NCBI RefSeq assembly: GCF_001556045.1
Contig: NZ_LSIC01000094.1
Coordinates: 62,001-126,000, forward strand
DNA from: Bradyrhizobium sp. CCH5-F6
GTDB taxonomy: Bacteria; Pseudomonadota; Alphaproteobacteria; Rhizobiales; Xanthobacteraceae
Length of the DNA stretch: 64,000 nucleotides
Reading direction: 5' to 3'
The notes under the pieces were generated by a model that ran no database searches, was not told the origin of the DNA, and saw nothing but the letters and a program-made list of their open reading frames with translations. This document shows, piece by piece, positions 28,947 to 40,056 of the stretch; within the stretch, counting starts at the first letter, position 1, and each line of letters opens with the position of its first letter. The position numbers and the translations under genes are program-made.

Positions 28947-29939
28947 ATGGCGGCCAGTTCCAGATCGATCCGCTACAGCCTCGTCATCCCCGTGTTCAAC
29001 GAGGAAGCCGTGTTGCCGGTCCTGTTGCGCCGGCTCGACCTGGTATTGTCCCGGCTCGACGGGCCGGCGGAAGCGATCTTCGTCGATGACGGCAGCAGCG
29101 ATTCCAGCTCGATCGTGCTGCGGGCGCTCGCCGCGCGCGACCCGCGCTTTCGTTATATCGGCCTGTCGCGAAATTTCGGCCATCAGATCGCCATCACCGC
29201 CGGCATGGACGCCGCCGAAGGTGACGCGATCATCGTCATGGATGCCGATCTGCAGGATCCGCCCGAGGTGATCGAGCAATTGATCGCAAAATGGCAGGAA
29301 GGCAACGACATCGTCCACGCCCGCCGGCTGTCGCGCGAAGGCGAAAGCCGCTTCAAACGTGCGACCGCGCATTTGTTCTACCGGCTTCTCGGCAGGATGT
29401 CCTCCGTCGGCATCCCCGCCGATGTCGGCGACTTCCGCCTGATCGATCGCAAGGTGCTCGACGCCCTTCGGCAAATGCCGGAGCGGGATCGCTTCGTACG
29501 CGGCATGATCGCCTGGCTCGGCTTCCGCCAGACCGAGGTCGCCTTCCATCGCCTCGAGCGTGCAGCCGGCGAAACCAAATACCCGCTGTTCAAGATGGTC
29601 CGGCTGGCGATGAACGCCGCCCTTGGCTTTTCCGATCTGCCCTTGCGGCTTGCCATCTGGTGCGGATTGACGGTCTCCGGACTCGCACTGCTCTACGGCG
29701 GCTGGGTGATCCTGTTGTGGATCGGCAACGACGGTCATCTCGTGACCGGCTGGTCCTCGACGATCGTCGTCGTGTCGCTGCTGTGTGGAATCAACATGCT
29801 GATGACAGGCATCGTGGGGCTCTATGTCGGCCGCATCCATGCCGAGGTGAAACGTCGCCCGCTCTACGTGGTGCAGACACGCGCCGGCTTCGACCGCGAC
29901 GAGACGGCGGCACCGGCGATTCACGCCGTCAACGAATGA
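28947..29939 (+). CDS. Polyprenyl-phosphate glycosyltransferase (GT2, GtrB/DPM1-like)
   Basis: A 330-residue GT2 enzyme that would load a sugar on undecaprenyl phosphate at the cytoplasmic face. The N-terminal catalytic domain shows YSLVIPVFNEEAVLPVLLRR, FVDDGSSDSS, the metal-site VMDADLQDPPEV and later GDFRLIDRKVLDALR. Two C-terminal helices (LRLAIWCGLTVSGLALLYGG and VVVSLLCGINMLMTGIVGLY) match the GtrB/ArnC group. It could supply the donor for the polytopic proteins encoded upstream and downstream. It overlaps the next gene by 4 nt. Confidence 0.92.
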   Translation: MAASSRSIRYSLVIPVFNEEAVLPVLLRRLDLVLSRLDGPAEAIFVDDGSSDSSSIVLRALAARDPRFRYIGLSRNFGHQIAITAGMDAAEGDAIIVMDADLQDPPEVIEQLIAKWQEGNDIVHARRLSREGESRFKRATAHLFYRLLGRMSSVGIPADVGDFRLIDRKVLDALRQMPERDRFVRGMIAWLGFRQTEVAFHRLERAAGETKYPLFKMVRLAMNAALGFSDLPLRLAIWCGLTVSGLALLYGGWVILLWIGNDGHLVTGWSSTIVVVSLLCGINMLMTGIVGLYVGRIHAEVKRRPLYVVQTRAGFDRDETAAPAIHAVNE

Positions 29940-30628
29940 CTGGCATGAGCGAAACCTTCGACAGTTACTACGACAATTACCGCGACGTCGTCCAATCCTC
30001 GATCGACTTCTCCGGTTTGCCGCACCACTTCTTCATGCGCGCCAAGGCTGATTTGCTCGGCGAGCTGATCGCGCAGCGGCTCGACACGGACAGGCCCGAA
30101 ATGCTGGACGTCGGCTGCGGCATCGGCATCCTTCATCCGCTGCTGCACGGCATCGCCGGCCGCCTAAGCGGCATCGACGTTTCTTCGGCGAGCCTGGCGC
30201 GGGCGCGCGTCGACAACGCCGGGGTCGATTATCGCGACTATGACGGGCGCACCTTTCCTTTCGGCGATGCCAGCTTCGATCTGGTCACGGCCATCTGCGC
30301 GATGCACCATGTCGCGCCCGGTCAATGGGGGCGCTTCGTCGCCGAGATGCGGCGTGTGACGCGCCCCGGGGGGCTCGTCTGCGTGATCGAGCACAATCCG
30401 TACAATCCGCTGACGCGCCTTGCCGTGTCGCGCTGCGAGTTCGACCGGGATGCCGTCCTGCTTGGCGCCGGCACGACCCGGAAGTTGATGGCTGCCAGCG
30501 GTCTGCGGGAGATCAGCGCGCGCCATTTCCTGCTGCTACCCTGGGACACCAAGCCGGCGCGGCGGTTCGAAGCCGCCCTGAGCGGCACGCCGCTCGGCGC
30601 CCAATACGCCGCCTTTGGGACCGCCTGA
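29936..30628 (+). CDS. Class I SAM-dependent methyltransferase
   Basis: A 230-residue soluble methyltransferase. Motif I is MLDVGCGIGILHPLL, followed by the acidic LSGIDVSSASLARAR, motif II region SFDLVTAICAMHHV and RVTRPGGLVCVIEHNPYNPL. The closest general type is methyltransferase 11/25. Its start overlaps the GT2 stop (ATGA); a second in-frame ATG at 29945 is possible. Methylation of a sugar or lipid made by the cluster is inferred from coupling only. Confidence 0.88.
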   Translation: MTGMSETFDSYYDNYRDVVQSSIDFSGLPHHFFMRAKADLLGELIAQRLDTDRPEMLDVGCGIGILHPLLHGIAGRLSGIDVSSASLARARVDNAGVDYRDYDGRTFPFGDASFDLVTAICAMHHVAPGQWGRFVAEMRRVTRPGGLVCVIEHNPYNPLTRLAVSRCEFDRDAVLLGAGTTRKLMAASGLREISARHFLLLPWDTKPARRFEAALSGTPLGAQYAAFGTA

Positions 30629-30630
30629 GC

Positions 30631-32076
30631 TTATCTTGCCGCGCTATCCCGCCGCTTGTGCACGACCGCCACGTCATCGCTATAGACGCGCTGCCACCCG
30701 GGTAGCCGGTCGAGCATCGCGACGGCTGGCGTATGCGGCGTGAGCAAAGTCGCGCCAATGCGATATTCGTCCAGAAGGTTGAGAAAATCTCCGAGATCGA
30801 TCAGCGCCAGGGCACGATTGTAGCGGTCGATGAACGGTCCGCCGAAAAGCTCGGAGCGACCATCGATGAAGGTGGGGATGCCGGCGAAGATCAAGTAGCC
30901 GCCGAAAGAATAGTCGTTGAGCACGGGCCCCGCCTTGGCGAGGTCGGCTTCAGCGATGGCGGCCTGGGGTGAGATTGCCGCGGGCGGTCTCACGTCATGC
31001 GCCAGGGCTACCGCGCTCGTCGCGATCAAGACGCCAAGCCCGGCCAGAGTCAGGCCACGCGACGAGACCGCCGCACTGTCCCCGGCCGGTCCGCCGAACT
31101 GCCGCCCCAGCGGAGCCGCCAGGTAGAGCGGCGCCAGCACAGCCAGCAGATCCGCATTGCGCATCTGCGCCAGCGCAAAATGGAGCAAGCCGATCACCAC
31201 CAAGACCCGCACGACCGGCAACGTCACGCCGCGCGAGAGCGCAAAGATTGCACCCAGCAACAGCAACTCGAAACCGCCGACATGGCCGAAATCCTGGGGA
31301 CGCCATTCCGCGATCCAATGGAGCGCCTGGCCGGCGCCGAGCGTCGTCAGCGGCATGAGCAGCGGTTCCGGCCCATGCGGTGTCAGGCAGGAGGCTGCAA
31401 TGGCGAGGGCCGTGAATGGCAGCCATCTTAAGAATGCGCGGGGCCATTCGCTGCGCTTCTCGCGCAACAGCGCTTCGAGCCCCGCGGGGCCGATCAGCCC
31501 GAGCGCCAACACACCGCTGCCGTGAAGATTGGCCCACAGCACCAGCAGCGGCAGGGCCCAGTAGGGCGGAGGTCCCGCACGATCCATGCAGCGGACCAGG
31601 GCAGCCGCCCAGATCACCATCAGCGGCAGGACGAGGACATGTGGACGCGCCAGCATGTGCGGCGCCAGCAGGATGACGGCCGCGAGCACCATGAGCAGCG
31701 TCAGGGTCGGCGAAAGCTCGCGCAGCAGGAAGAAGGTCAACAAGCCGAAGGCGAGCGCGATCGCCGCCGCGCCGACGACCACCACGCCCGGCCACCCGGC
31801 AATCGCGTACGCGCCGGCATAGATGACCTCGGACAGCCATTCGAAGGTGATCCAGGGCGCGCCATGCTTCGAAAACGAAAAGGCATCGCTTTCCGGCAGA
31901 GCGCCATGCGCCATGATCCAGCGCCCGAGCGCGATGTGAGAATAGCTGTCGGGATCGCCGAGCAGCCGCGGCCCACAAATGAGCAGAGCGGCATAGACGC
32001 TGAGGCCCACCAGCCAAGGGAGCGCTGCACGTGCCGGAAACGGTTGAACCGCGCTGTGGACGACCTGGTCAGACAT
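30631..32076 (-). CDS. Polytopic membrane protein, paralog of the 24403 gene
   Basis: A 481-residue protein with about 11 hydrophobic helices. The first loop reads GDPDSYSHIALGRWIMAHGA, parallel to DSDSFWQIKIGQWILDHGA in the 24403 product, and both end with a PTFIDGRSELFG/PVFVDGRAELYG segment. The pair therefore share ancestry and probably chemistry. It converges with the methyltransferase gene, leaving only 2 bp, and closes the cluster on the opposite strand. Function is unknown beyond the GT-C-like layout. Start ATG 32076 immediately precedes the first hydrophilic leader. Confidence 0.78.
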   Translation of the reverse strand: MSDQVVHSAVQPFPARAALPWLVGLSVYAALLICGPRLLGDPDSYSHIALGRWIMAHGALPESDAFSFSKHGAPWITFEWLSEVIYAGAYAIAGWPGVVVVGAAAIALAFGLLTFFLLRELSPTLTLLMVLAAVILLAPHMLARPHVLVLPLMVIWAAALVRCMDRAGPPPYWALPLLVLWANLHGSGVLALGLIGPAGLEALLREKRSEWPRAFLRWLPFTALAIAASCLTPHGPEPLLMPLTTLGAGQALHWIAEWRPQDFGHVGGFELLLLGAIFALSRGVTLPVVRVLVVIGLLHFALAQMRNADLLAVLAPLYLAAPLGRQFGGPAGDSAAVSSRGLTLAGLGVLIATSAVALAHDVRPPAAISPQAAIAEADLAKAGPVLNDYSFGGYLIFAGIPTFIDGRSELFGGPFIDRYNRALALIDLGDFLNLLDEYRIGATLLTPHTPAVAMLDRLPGWQRVYSDDVAVVHKRRDSAAR

Positions 32077-32323
32077 GGCGGGCCAAACTAGAACGCAAGC
32101 GTTAAGTTCTTCTTTAATGTTCCCGCATTCGCCCCGAGGCGGACCACACCGCGAGCGGCTCTCGGAGCGCGCGCGGTCCGCATCGCGCCCGCGGGCCTCG
32201 CCGCGCAGCCCGGCCGCGGTGAAGCTCCAGATTATCTGGAGCCAGTCGAACCGATGTCGAAACCCGGCTGGACGGTCTGGCGCGTGCGCAAATGAGGGCA
32301 TGCGACCGCGCCTGAAGCCGTCG

Positions 32324-33601
32324 CTATCCGAAGAGATCGACCAGGAGCAATGCGGCGCTTGTGAATAGCCCTGCAACCGGCACCCAAACGGGAACGACGA
32401 ACACGCCGGCGGGAGGCTGTGCTTCGTTTGCCTTGATTCGAAGCAGTGCCAGATTGACCAAGGCGAAGATCCCAAGCGTCAATCGCGAGGTCCATTCCGC
32501 CAATCCCGTCAGTGGACCGCCGAGCGCGAGGATCAGGATGGCGCCGACGCCGATGAGGGTCGCGACGACCGGCGTCCTGCTTCTGGCATTCACCCTCGCG
32601 AGAAGAGCCGGAAGGCTGCCCTGGTCCGCAAGGCCGTACAGCACACGTCCGATCATGATCATGTGAACGATGATTCCATTGATTGTCGCCACGACCGCAA
32701 TCGCGCTCAGAACCGAGAGGGGAAGCCCGGTCAGACGCTGAAATACCAGAGCAAGAGGAGCTGATGAATGCGCGAGCTCGGCCGGCGGCACGGCAACCAC
32801 CGCAATCCAGGCAACCGCCATGTAGAGGAGCGCCGTCACGCCGAGGGTGATGAAGAGGGCCCAAGGCAGGGTGCGCGAAGGATTCTTCATTTCCTCGGAG
32901 ATGTTCACCAGGTGCTCGAACCCGATGAACGCAAACACGGCGAGCAGCGAGGTCTGTGCGATCCCGGTCCAGGCTGCCAGGTCGCTCGTGGGAGCCCACA
33001 ATTCGGGCAGCCGAGAGACCAGAGACTCTCCCTCGAACAGGCCGGCACCGATGATGAGGATCAATCCTCCGATCTCCACCACCGTCATCAGTCCAGCGAA
33101 ACTGATGGACTGAACCGCCGACAGGCAGGCGATCGCTCCCATCGCAAGCACGACGCCGGCGATGATCCAGGCGGCAGGCAGCGGCAGAAATACACCGATG
33201 TAGCCGGCGCTTCCGACCGTGATGGTGGCCCCTGAAATCGTCGCCGCGGCCACCACGAGCAATCCTGCGGCACCGCCGAGCCATTTGCGGTGAAATGCGG
33301 CTTCGACATAAGCCGCCTCGCTCGCCGCAACCGGCAGCCGCGTGCCCAGTTCAGCAAAGGTCCCGGCTGTGATGCCCATCACGACGGCAGCAACGAGGAA
33401 CGCCAGAGGTGCATGCATCCCGCTCCGTGCGGCGGCCGCCCCCACCAGGACGTAGATTCCTGCGCCGATCGTGACGCCGAGCCCGTAGAGCACCGCGTGC
33501 GTCAGCGTGAGCGATCTGATCAGCTTTGAAGACTTGTGCGGCGTTGTCCTGCTGCCCGGTCGATGAGTTGCAGCATCTGTTCTCACCTCTTGCATGGACA
33601 A
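32324..33601 (-). CDS. APC family amino acid permease
   Basis: Inner-membrane amino acid/polyamine/cation transporter, 425 residues, about 12 helices. The first helix has the family motif LYGLGVTIGAGIYVLVGAAA (unwound GAGIY substrate segment). Other typical pieces are GFEHLVNISEEMKNPSRTLP and RVLYGLADQGSLPALLARVN. It starts 3 nt after the universal stress protein gene on the same strand, so the two are one operon. The substrate cannot be inferred. Confidence 0.92.
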   Translation of the reverse strand: MSMQEVRTDAATHRPGSRTTPHKSSKLIRSLTLTHAVLYGLGVTIGAGIYVLVGAAAARSGMHAPLAFLVAAVVMGITAGTFAELGTRLPVAASEAAYVEAAFHRKWLGGAAGLLVVAAATISGATITVGSAGYIGVFLPLPAAWIIAGVVLAMGAIACLSAVQSISFAGLMTVVEIGGLILIIGAGLFEGESLVSRLPELWAPTSDLAAWTGIAQTSLLAVFAFIGFEHLVNISEEMKNPSRTLPWALFITLGVTALLYMAVAWIAVVAVPPAELAHSSAPLALVFQRLTGLPLSVLSAIAVVATINGIIVHMIMIGRVLYGLADQGSLPALLARVNARSRTPVVATLIGVGAILILALGGPLTGLAEWTSRLTLGIFALVNLALLRIKANEAQPPAGVFVVPVWVPVAGLFTSAALLLVDLFG

Positions 33602-33604
33602 ACG

Positions 33605-34444
33605 TCAATGCGAAAACAGAATCGGGATCGGCGGCTTGGACAGCAGGCTTCTCGTCGCACCGCCGAGCACGAATTCGCGCCACCTGGGCGTTCCGTACGC
33701 GCCCATCACGAGCACGTCGATGCCGTGAGACAGCACGTACGCTTCGAGGACCTCGCCGATCGGCTTGCCTTCGGCGTCGATCTTGTCCAGCACGACCGCG
33801 ATGCCGTGACGGGCCAGGTTCTTTGCCAGCTCTTCGGCGGAACGTTTGGAATCCAAAGCCTTTTCATGCGTGACGGTAACGACGCGCACGTTTTTCGCCA
33901 TTTCAAGCAAAGGAAGCGCGTCGGAAACCGCTCGGGCGGCGGTCCGGCTGAAGTCCCAGGCCACGCAAACGGCATCGAGCCGGAATGGACGCGAGCGCGG
34001 AGCCCTAGGCAGGATCAGCGTCGGCCTGCCGGATTCGAAGATCACCTCCTCGGCATCCCACCGCTCGTGGGATTCCCGCATCGGCATGATCGTGAGATCG
34101 CGAAGCCTCGCATACTCGACCAGCAGCCCCGGCTCGCCTTGGGTTGCACATTGCTCGAAGATGGTCTCATGCCGAATGCCCGACTTTGCGGCCGCCGCTT
34201 CGAACGCCGCGAGCAGTTCTTGCGCATTCTGGCGGCTCCTGGCGGCCTCGCGCGCGATCATCGCAGGGATGTCTATGATCGCATCCCCAAGCAAGCTCCC
34301 GCGCACTTCCAAATGCACTTCGCAGGAAATGGCAGCGAGGTGCGCATCCAGGACGGCGGCTAGCGAAACCGCATCGTCGATCACCGAGACCGGCGTCGGT
34401 TCCGGATAGCTCGTCAGGGTCAGCAGTACATCCTTGAAAGCCAT
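33605..34444 (-). CDS. Universal stress protein, double-length
   Basis: A 279-residue UspA-family protein, about twice the single-domain length. The C-terminal half carries the ATP-binding signature VLVMGAYGTPRWREFVLGGA (G-2x-G-9x-G-S/T type) and ends SLLSKPPIPILFSH. The N-terminal half (MAFKDVLLTLTSYPEPTPVS) is a divergent Usp fold lacking a clear nucleotide motif. It precedes the APC permease by 3 nt, suggesting stress-linked control of amino acid transport. A GGAGG site lies before the ATG. Confidence 0.9.
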   Translation of the reverse strand: MAFKDVLLTLTSYPEPTPVSVIDDAVSLAAVLDAHLAAISCEVHLEVRGSLLGDAIIDIPAMIAREAARSRQNAQELLAAFEAAAAKSGIRHETIFEQCATQGEPGLLVEYARLRDLTIMPMRESHERWDAEEVIFESGRPTLILPRAPRSRPFRLDAVCVAWDFSRTAARAVSDALPLLEMAKNVRVVTVTHEKALDSKRSAEELAKNLARHGIAVVLDKIDAEGKPIGEVLEAYVLSHGIDVLVMGAYGTPRWREFVLGGATRSLLSKPPIPILFSH

Positions 34445-34648
34445 GTTTCCCTCCTTGAAGATTTCAGCCTAGCGGCGTCGAGGTCCCCCTTCTTGACCCA
34501 CCGCAACAGGTTCAGCCGAGTTGGCTGCGGCAAAACGGCCAAGGCTCGAATGAAGGGCCGGCGGGAACATGAATGCACCGGTTCGGCGGTGCTCACTCCG
34601 CTGGAGGGATTCAGCGGAGGCCGGCTCGCGAACGCGCATTCAGTCAAT

Positions 34649-34672
34649 AAAAAACGCGGCGTTTCCGCCGCG
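34649..34672 (-). terminator. Rho-independent terminator of ftsH
   Basis: Read on the minus strand: stem GCGGCG/CGCCGC extended by one C-G pair, GAAA loop, then TTTTTTATT. It lies about 27 nt after the ftsH stop codon. The rest of the gap up to 34444 holds no gene that I can support. Confidence 0.85.
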
Positions 34673-34699
34673 CTCTTCAATTCGGTCTGCCGCTTGCGA

Positions 34700-36622
<1,923 letters not shown>

Positions 36623-36760
36623 CGATCTTCCTTCGTGGTCGCGCGGATCGCGACCCTGATCCTTGGGCAGTGGCTTTGGTCAATGCGAGGAAATCCCAAG
36701 GAGTCCTCTCGGTTAGACGGATACAATTTAGGTGCCGCCCCGGTCGATGCCAAGGGAACG

Positions 36761-36783
36761 AGATGGGACTATTTATCCCATCT
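36761..36783. promoter_or_regulatory. Perfect inverted repeat between tilS and ftsH
   Basis: AGATGGGA/TCCCATCT arms with a 7-nt spacer in the 277-bp gap between tilS and ftsH. No T run follows on either strand, so it is more like a binding site or processing hairpin than a terminator. Confidence 0.4.
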
Positions 36784-36899
36784 TAGAGCGATTCCCGCGG
36801 AAATAATGGCGCCCGATCGGGTGTTTTTCGGGCCTGGTTAAGGTGGCCTGACGGCGCGGCGGCGAAACGGCCGGTGCCATGATCCGCCCTGATTCGTGC

Positions 36900-37976
36900 T
36901 CATCTTCCGGCGCGCCGCCGGGCCGGTGCCGGCGCGACGTGGATACGCCCGCCGGCAAGGCTGATCAAGGCTCCCGCAAGCGTCTGCTTCAGGACCGGCC
37001 GGCTGCCGGCGCGGGCGCGGCGATATGCGGCCATGGCCTGGTCCAATGCCGCCATCAGGGTTTCGACCTTGCCGAGTTCCGCCGGCCCTTCATGTCCAAC
37101 CGCGTTGATGGCCCGCAGCAGCAGCCGCAGCCGAACCTCCTCCGGAAGGGCGGCAAAGGCCGAGGTCTCGAAGCTTAGGACGCCCGTCTGCGGCGCATCG
37201 CCGCGATCCCGCAAGCGGAGGAAGCGCTCGGCGCCGTCGGCCAGCACCTCGACCGCCGCATTGGCCCGCGCCAGCCTTGCTGCGAGCCGCGCGAGCGTGC
37301 GGGCATCGCCGCCCTCGGCCGCGAGAAGCGGCAGCAGCGCACGCAGCCGCGGCCGGGTGAAGGCGGTGTCCCGGTTGGTGGGGTCCTCGACAAAGCCGAC
37401 CTTCGCCCGCCTCAAAGTGGCGATCAGCTGCGACTTCGGGACATCGAGCAGCGGCCGCGCCAGCACGATTCCGTCGCGCGCGCTGAGGGGAGCCATGGCC
37501 GAAAGCCCGGCAAGTCCGCTGCCGCGGAGGAGGCGCATCAACAGCGTCTCGGCCTGGTCGTCGCGGGTGTGGGCCGTCAGCACATGGCTCGCACCGGCGG
37601 CACGCGCGGCCCCTGCGAGCAGGCGGTAACGGACCTCGCGCGCTGCGGCTGGCAGCCCCGTCTTCGGCTTCGCGCCACGCCAGCGCAGGGTCCGGTGCGG
37701 CAATCCGAGCTCGGCGGCGAGCCGCTTGACCTCGCGCGCCTCGCGCGGCGCCTCTCGCCGCAGGCCATGATCGATCGTGACGACGGTGAGATGCGGGCCG
37801 CGCGCGAGGCTGCGCCGCCAGCGCGCCGCAAGCCACATCAGCGCGACCGAGTCGGGCCCGCCCGAGACCGCGAGCACCAGCGCAGGCGCGCTTTTCAGGC
37901 CGGCGAAGAGCCGCCTCGCCTCGCGCGCCGAGATCGGAGAATTGTCGTCGTCTGACATGACGCGGCCCAGCATCAT
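36900..37976 (-). CDS. tilS: tRNA(Ile)-lysidine synthase
   Basis: Modifies C34 of tRNA-Ile (CAU) to lysidine, allowing AUA decoding; essential in most bacteria. The 358-residue protein has the PP-loop SGGPDS at residues 38-43, VTIDHGLRREAPREAREVKR, and HTRDDQAETLLMRLLRGSG. It is shorter than E. coli TilS (432) and lacks the C-terminal domains, as in many alphaproteobacteria. Start may be ATG 37976 or the in-frame ATG 37958 (MSDDDNSPIS). It follows cpoB with a 66-bp gap. Confidence 0.95.
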   Translation of the reverse strand: MMLGRVMSDDDNSPISAREARRLFAGLKSAPALVLAVSGGPDSVALMWLAARWRRSLARGPHLTVVTIDHGLRREAPREAREVKRLAAELGLPHRTLRWRGAKPKTGLPAAAREVRYRLLAGAARAAGASHVLTAHTRDDQAETLLMRLLRGSGLAGLSAMAPLSARDGIVLARPLLDVPKSQLIATLRRAKVGFVEDPTNRDTAFTRPRLRALLPLLAAEGGDARTLARLAARLARANAAVEVLADGAERFLRLRDRGDAPQTGVLSFETSAFAALPEEVRLRLLLRAINAVGHEGPAELGKVETLMAALDQAMAAYRRARAGSRPVLKQTLAGALISLAGGRIHVAPAPARRRAGR

Positions 37977-38042
37977 CAGCGGATGATCGCGACGACGTTT
38001 AGCGCAGCACCATCCGTGTTGTCAGGACGGAAATGCCGGGCG

Positions 38043-39122
38043 TCAGCACTTCACCCGCTTCTGCTCGCGATCGACCGCGGCTTTGACGCCGGCGGAGGCG
38101 CGCGGATATTTGCGGCCAACCTCGCCGAAGGCGGCGCAGGCGGCCTCCTTCTCCTTCAGCGCGGCGAGAGACTGGCCGAGCCGCAGCAGCGCATCCGGCG
38201 CCTTGGCCGATTTCTCGTATTTGGTGGTGACGGCGAGGAAGGCTTCCGCGGAGTCGCGATACTGCTGGCGCTGGAAGTAGCTCTCGCCGAGCCAGTATTG
38301 CGCTTCCCCGACGAGCGGGTCGCTCGGAAATTTCTGCGCAAAGTTCTTCATGGTCTGCTCGGCAAGCGCATAGTCCTTGCGCTGCATGTAGCCGATGCCG
38401 AGGTCAAACTCGTCGCGCGGCGTGGCCGAGGGCGGCAGGGTGGTCAGGCCAGCGCCGCCGGCCGGCGCTGGATAGCCCGGCTGCACGGCAGGGGGCGCGG
38501 CTTGCGGATAGCGAGGAGCGGTGTTGGCGAGATCGAGCGGTTCGCCCGCGTTGCGGCCGCCGGGCGCGCCGTTCGGAACTCCCGCCGGCATCGGCTGCTG
38601 CCCGCCGCCGAGCGCGCGCGGCGCGCCGGGCGCATTCGGGTTCTGGTTCGGATCGAAGGCATCGCCGCGGCGGCGCGTACCGGGTGCGCCGGGCGCCGGC
38701 TGCTCCTGAACGATCGGCGCAGGAGCAGCGATCTGAGGCTGCTCGTAACTCGGCTGCGCGGCCTGCTGCTGCGGCTGGCGATAGCCGGGCGCGACCTGAC
38801 TTGGCGCGACCTGACTTGGCACGGCTTGACTGGGCGCGATCTGCGCGGGCGGCATCGCCGCGACGTTGGGCGCCTGTCCGGGCGCGCCTTGGGCGCCGCC
38901 TTCGAGCGCCCGCAGCCGCTCTTCGAGCTGGCGGTTGCGGTACTGCAACTCTTCGTTCTGGCCGGTGAGCTGGCGCAGCTGGTTCTCCAGCCGCTCGATC
39001 CGCATCTCCGCATCGGCATCGTCCGACTGCGCGAAGATCGACTGCGCAAATGCGGGCGAGCACAAGGAGAGCAGCGCGGCGGTCGCCACAGTGCCCGTAA
39101 AGACCTTAAATCTGGATGACAT
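38043..39122 (-). CDS. cpoB: Tol-Pal system coordinator CpoB (YbgF)
   Basis: Periplasmic protein of 359 residues. It has a signal peptide (VFTGTVATAALLSLCSPAFAQ), a coiled-coil trimerisation segment (about 35-70; MRIERLENQLRQLTGQNEEL), a long Gln/Pro/Ala-rich linker and a C-terminal TPR domain (about 240-359; FDLGIGYMQRKDYALAEQTM). CpoB coordinates peptidoglycan synthesis with Tol-driven outer-membrane constriction. The start at 39122 is chosen at the signal peptide; the longer upstream frame overlaps the intergenic region before pal. Confidence 0.94.
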   Translation of the reverse strand: MSSRFKVFTGTVATAALLSLCSPAFAQSIFAQSDDADAEMRIERLENQLRQLTGQNEELQYRNRQLEERLRALEGGAQGAPGQAPNVAAMPPAQIAPSQAVPSQVAPSQVAPGYRQPQQQAAQPSYEQPQIAAPAPIVQEQPAPGAPGTRRRGDAFDPNQNPNAPGAPRALGGGQQPMPAGVPNGAPGGRNAGEPLDLANTAPRYPQAAPPAVQPGYPAPAGGAGLTTLPPSATPRDEFDLGIGYMQRKDYALAEQTMKNFAQKFPSDPLVGEAQYWLGESYFQRQQYRDSAEAFLAVTTKYEKSAKAPDALLRLGQSLAALKEKEAACAAFGEVGRKYPRASAGVKAAVDREQKRVKC

Positions 39123-39309
39123 CTTGCCCTGACGACGAAAGCGAAATGGCCTGTGACGGAACATTCGACGCGCCACACATTGAAGTGGAGTACGCCAAAA
39201 ATGTGACTGGTACCAAGGGGTTTCTGTCACAGAATGCTGAAACGAAACCGGCGCCCGAGAGGGCGCCGGCATCATCCAATTCCGAAGCTGAACGGCGGCT
39301 GACTGAACG

Positions 39310-39798
39310 TCAGGAGCTCGCATTCAAGACGGTGACGGCACGGCGGTTCTGCGACCAGCAGGAGATGTCGTTACAGACGGCGACCGGCCGTTCCTTGCCG
39401 TAGGAGATCGTGCGCATGCGGTTCGGATCGATGCCGCGCGAGGCGAGGAACGAGCGCACCGACTGGGCCCGGCGGGCGCCGAGGGCGATGTTGTATTCGC
39501 GGGTGCCGCGCTCGTCGGCATGACCTTCTATGGTGAAGCTGTAGCGCGGGTAGGTCTGGAGCCACTGCGCCTGCTTCTCCAGCGTCACGATCGCCTGCGG
39601 GGTCAGATCGGTCTGGTCGCTCTCGAAGAACACGCGGTCGCCGACATTGACGACGAAATCCTGCTGGCTGCCGGGGGTCGCAGCGTTGGCCATCGCATCC
39701 GTGGCGGCATTCTTGTTGGCGCAGGCGCCCATCGACAGCGCGACGGCAAGCACCGCGGCCAGCTTCAATCCCTGGAGGATACGCATAGGATGTTTCAT
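39310..39798 (-). CDS. pal: Peptidoglycan-associated lipoprotein Pal
   Basis: Outer-membrane lipoprotein of 162 residues. The lipobox is SMGAC (Cys near residue 26), and the OmpA-like domain carries the peptidoglycan-binding pattern IEGHADERGTREYNIALGAR. Pal binds peptidoglycan and, via TolB, the TolQRA motor. Here pal is separated from tolB by about 3.7 kb holding two unrelated genes; normally they are adjacent. It is followed by cpoB (187-bp gap). Confidence 0.97.
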   Translation of the reverse strand: MKHPMRILQGLKLAAVLAVALSMGACANKNAATDAMANAATPGSQQDFVVNVGDRVFFESDQTDLTPQAIVTLEKQAQWLQTYPRYSFTIEGHADERGTREYNIALGARRAQSVRSFLASRGIDPNRMRTISYGKERPVAVCNDISCWSQNRRAVTVLNASS

Positions 39799-40056
39799 TC
39801 CGGAGCCTCCACGCTCGCGTTAGTCCACTGCTGTCCGGTCTACAGGGGGTTGGTTAAGCGAACGTTCCGTCAACCTTGACGGAACCTTGCCTCATCCGGT
39901 CAAATGCCCCCAACCAGCGAAAAGCACCCATCGTGGTTAATGGGTTGTAAATGTGGCGCAAGGGTGAAGGCAAGCCTTGCCAACGACCAAAACGTGCGCT
40001 TTCGCGGGGTAAACCCCTACTCTGCGCAGGACCGAACCACAAACGAGCTGGAGGAA

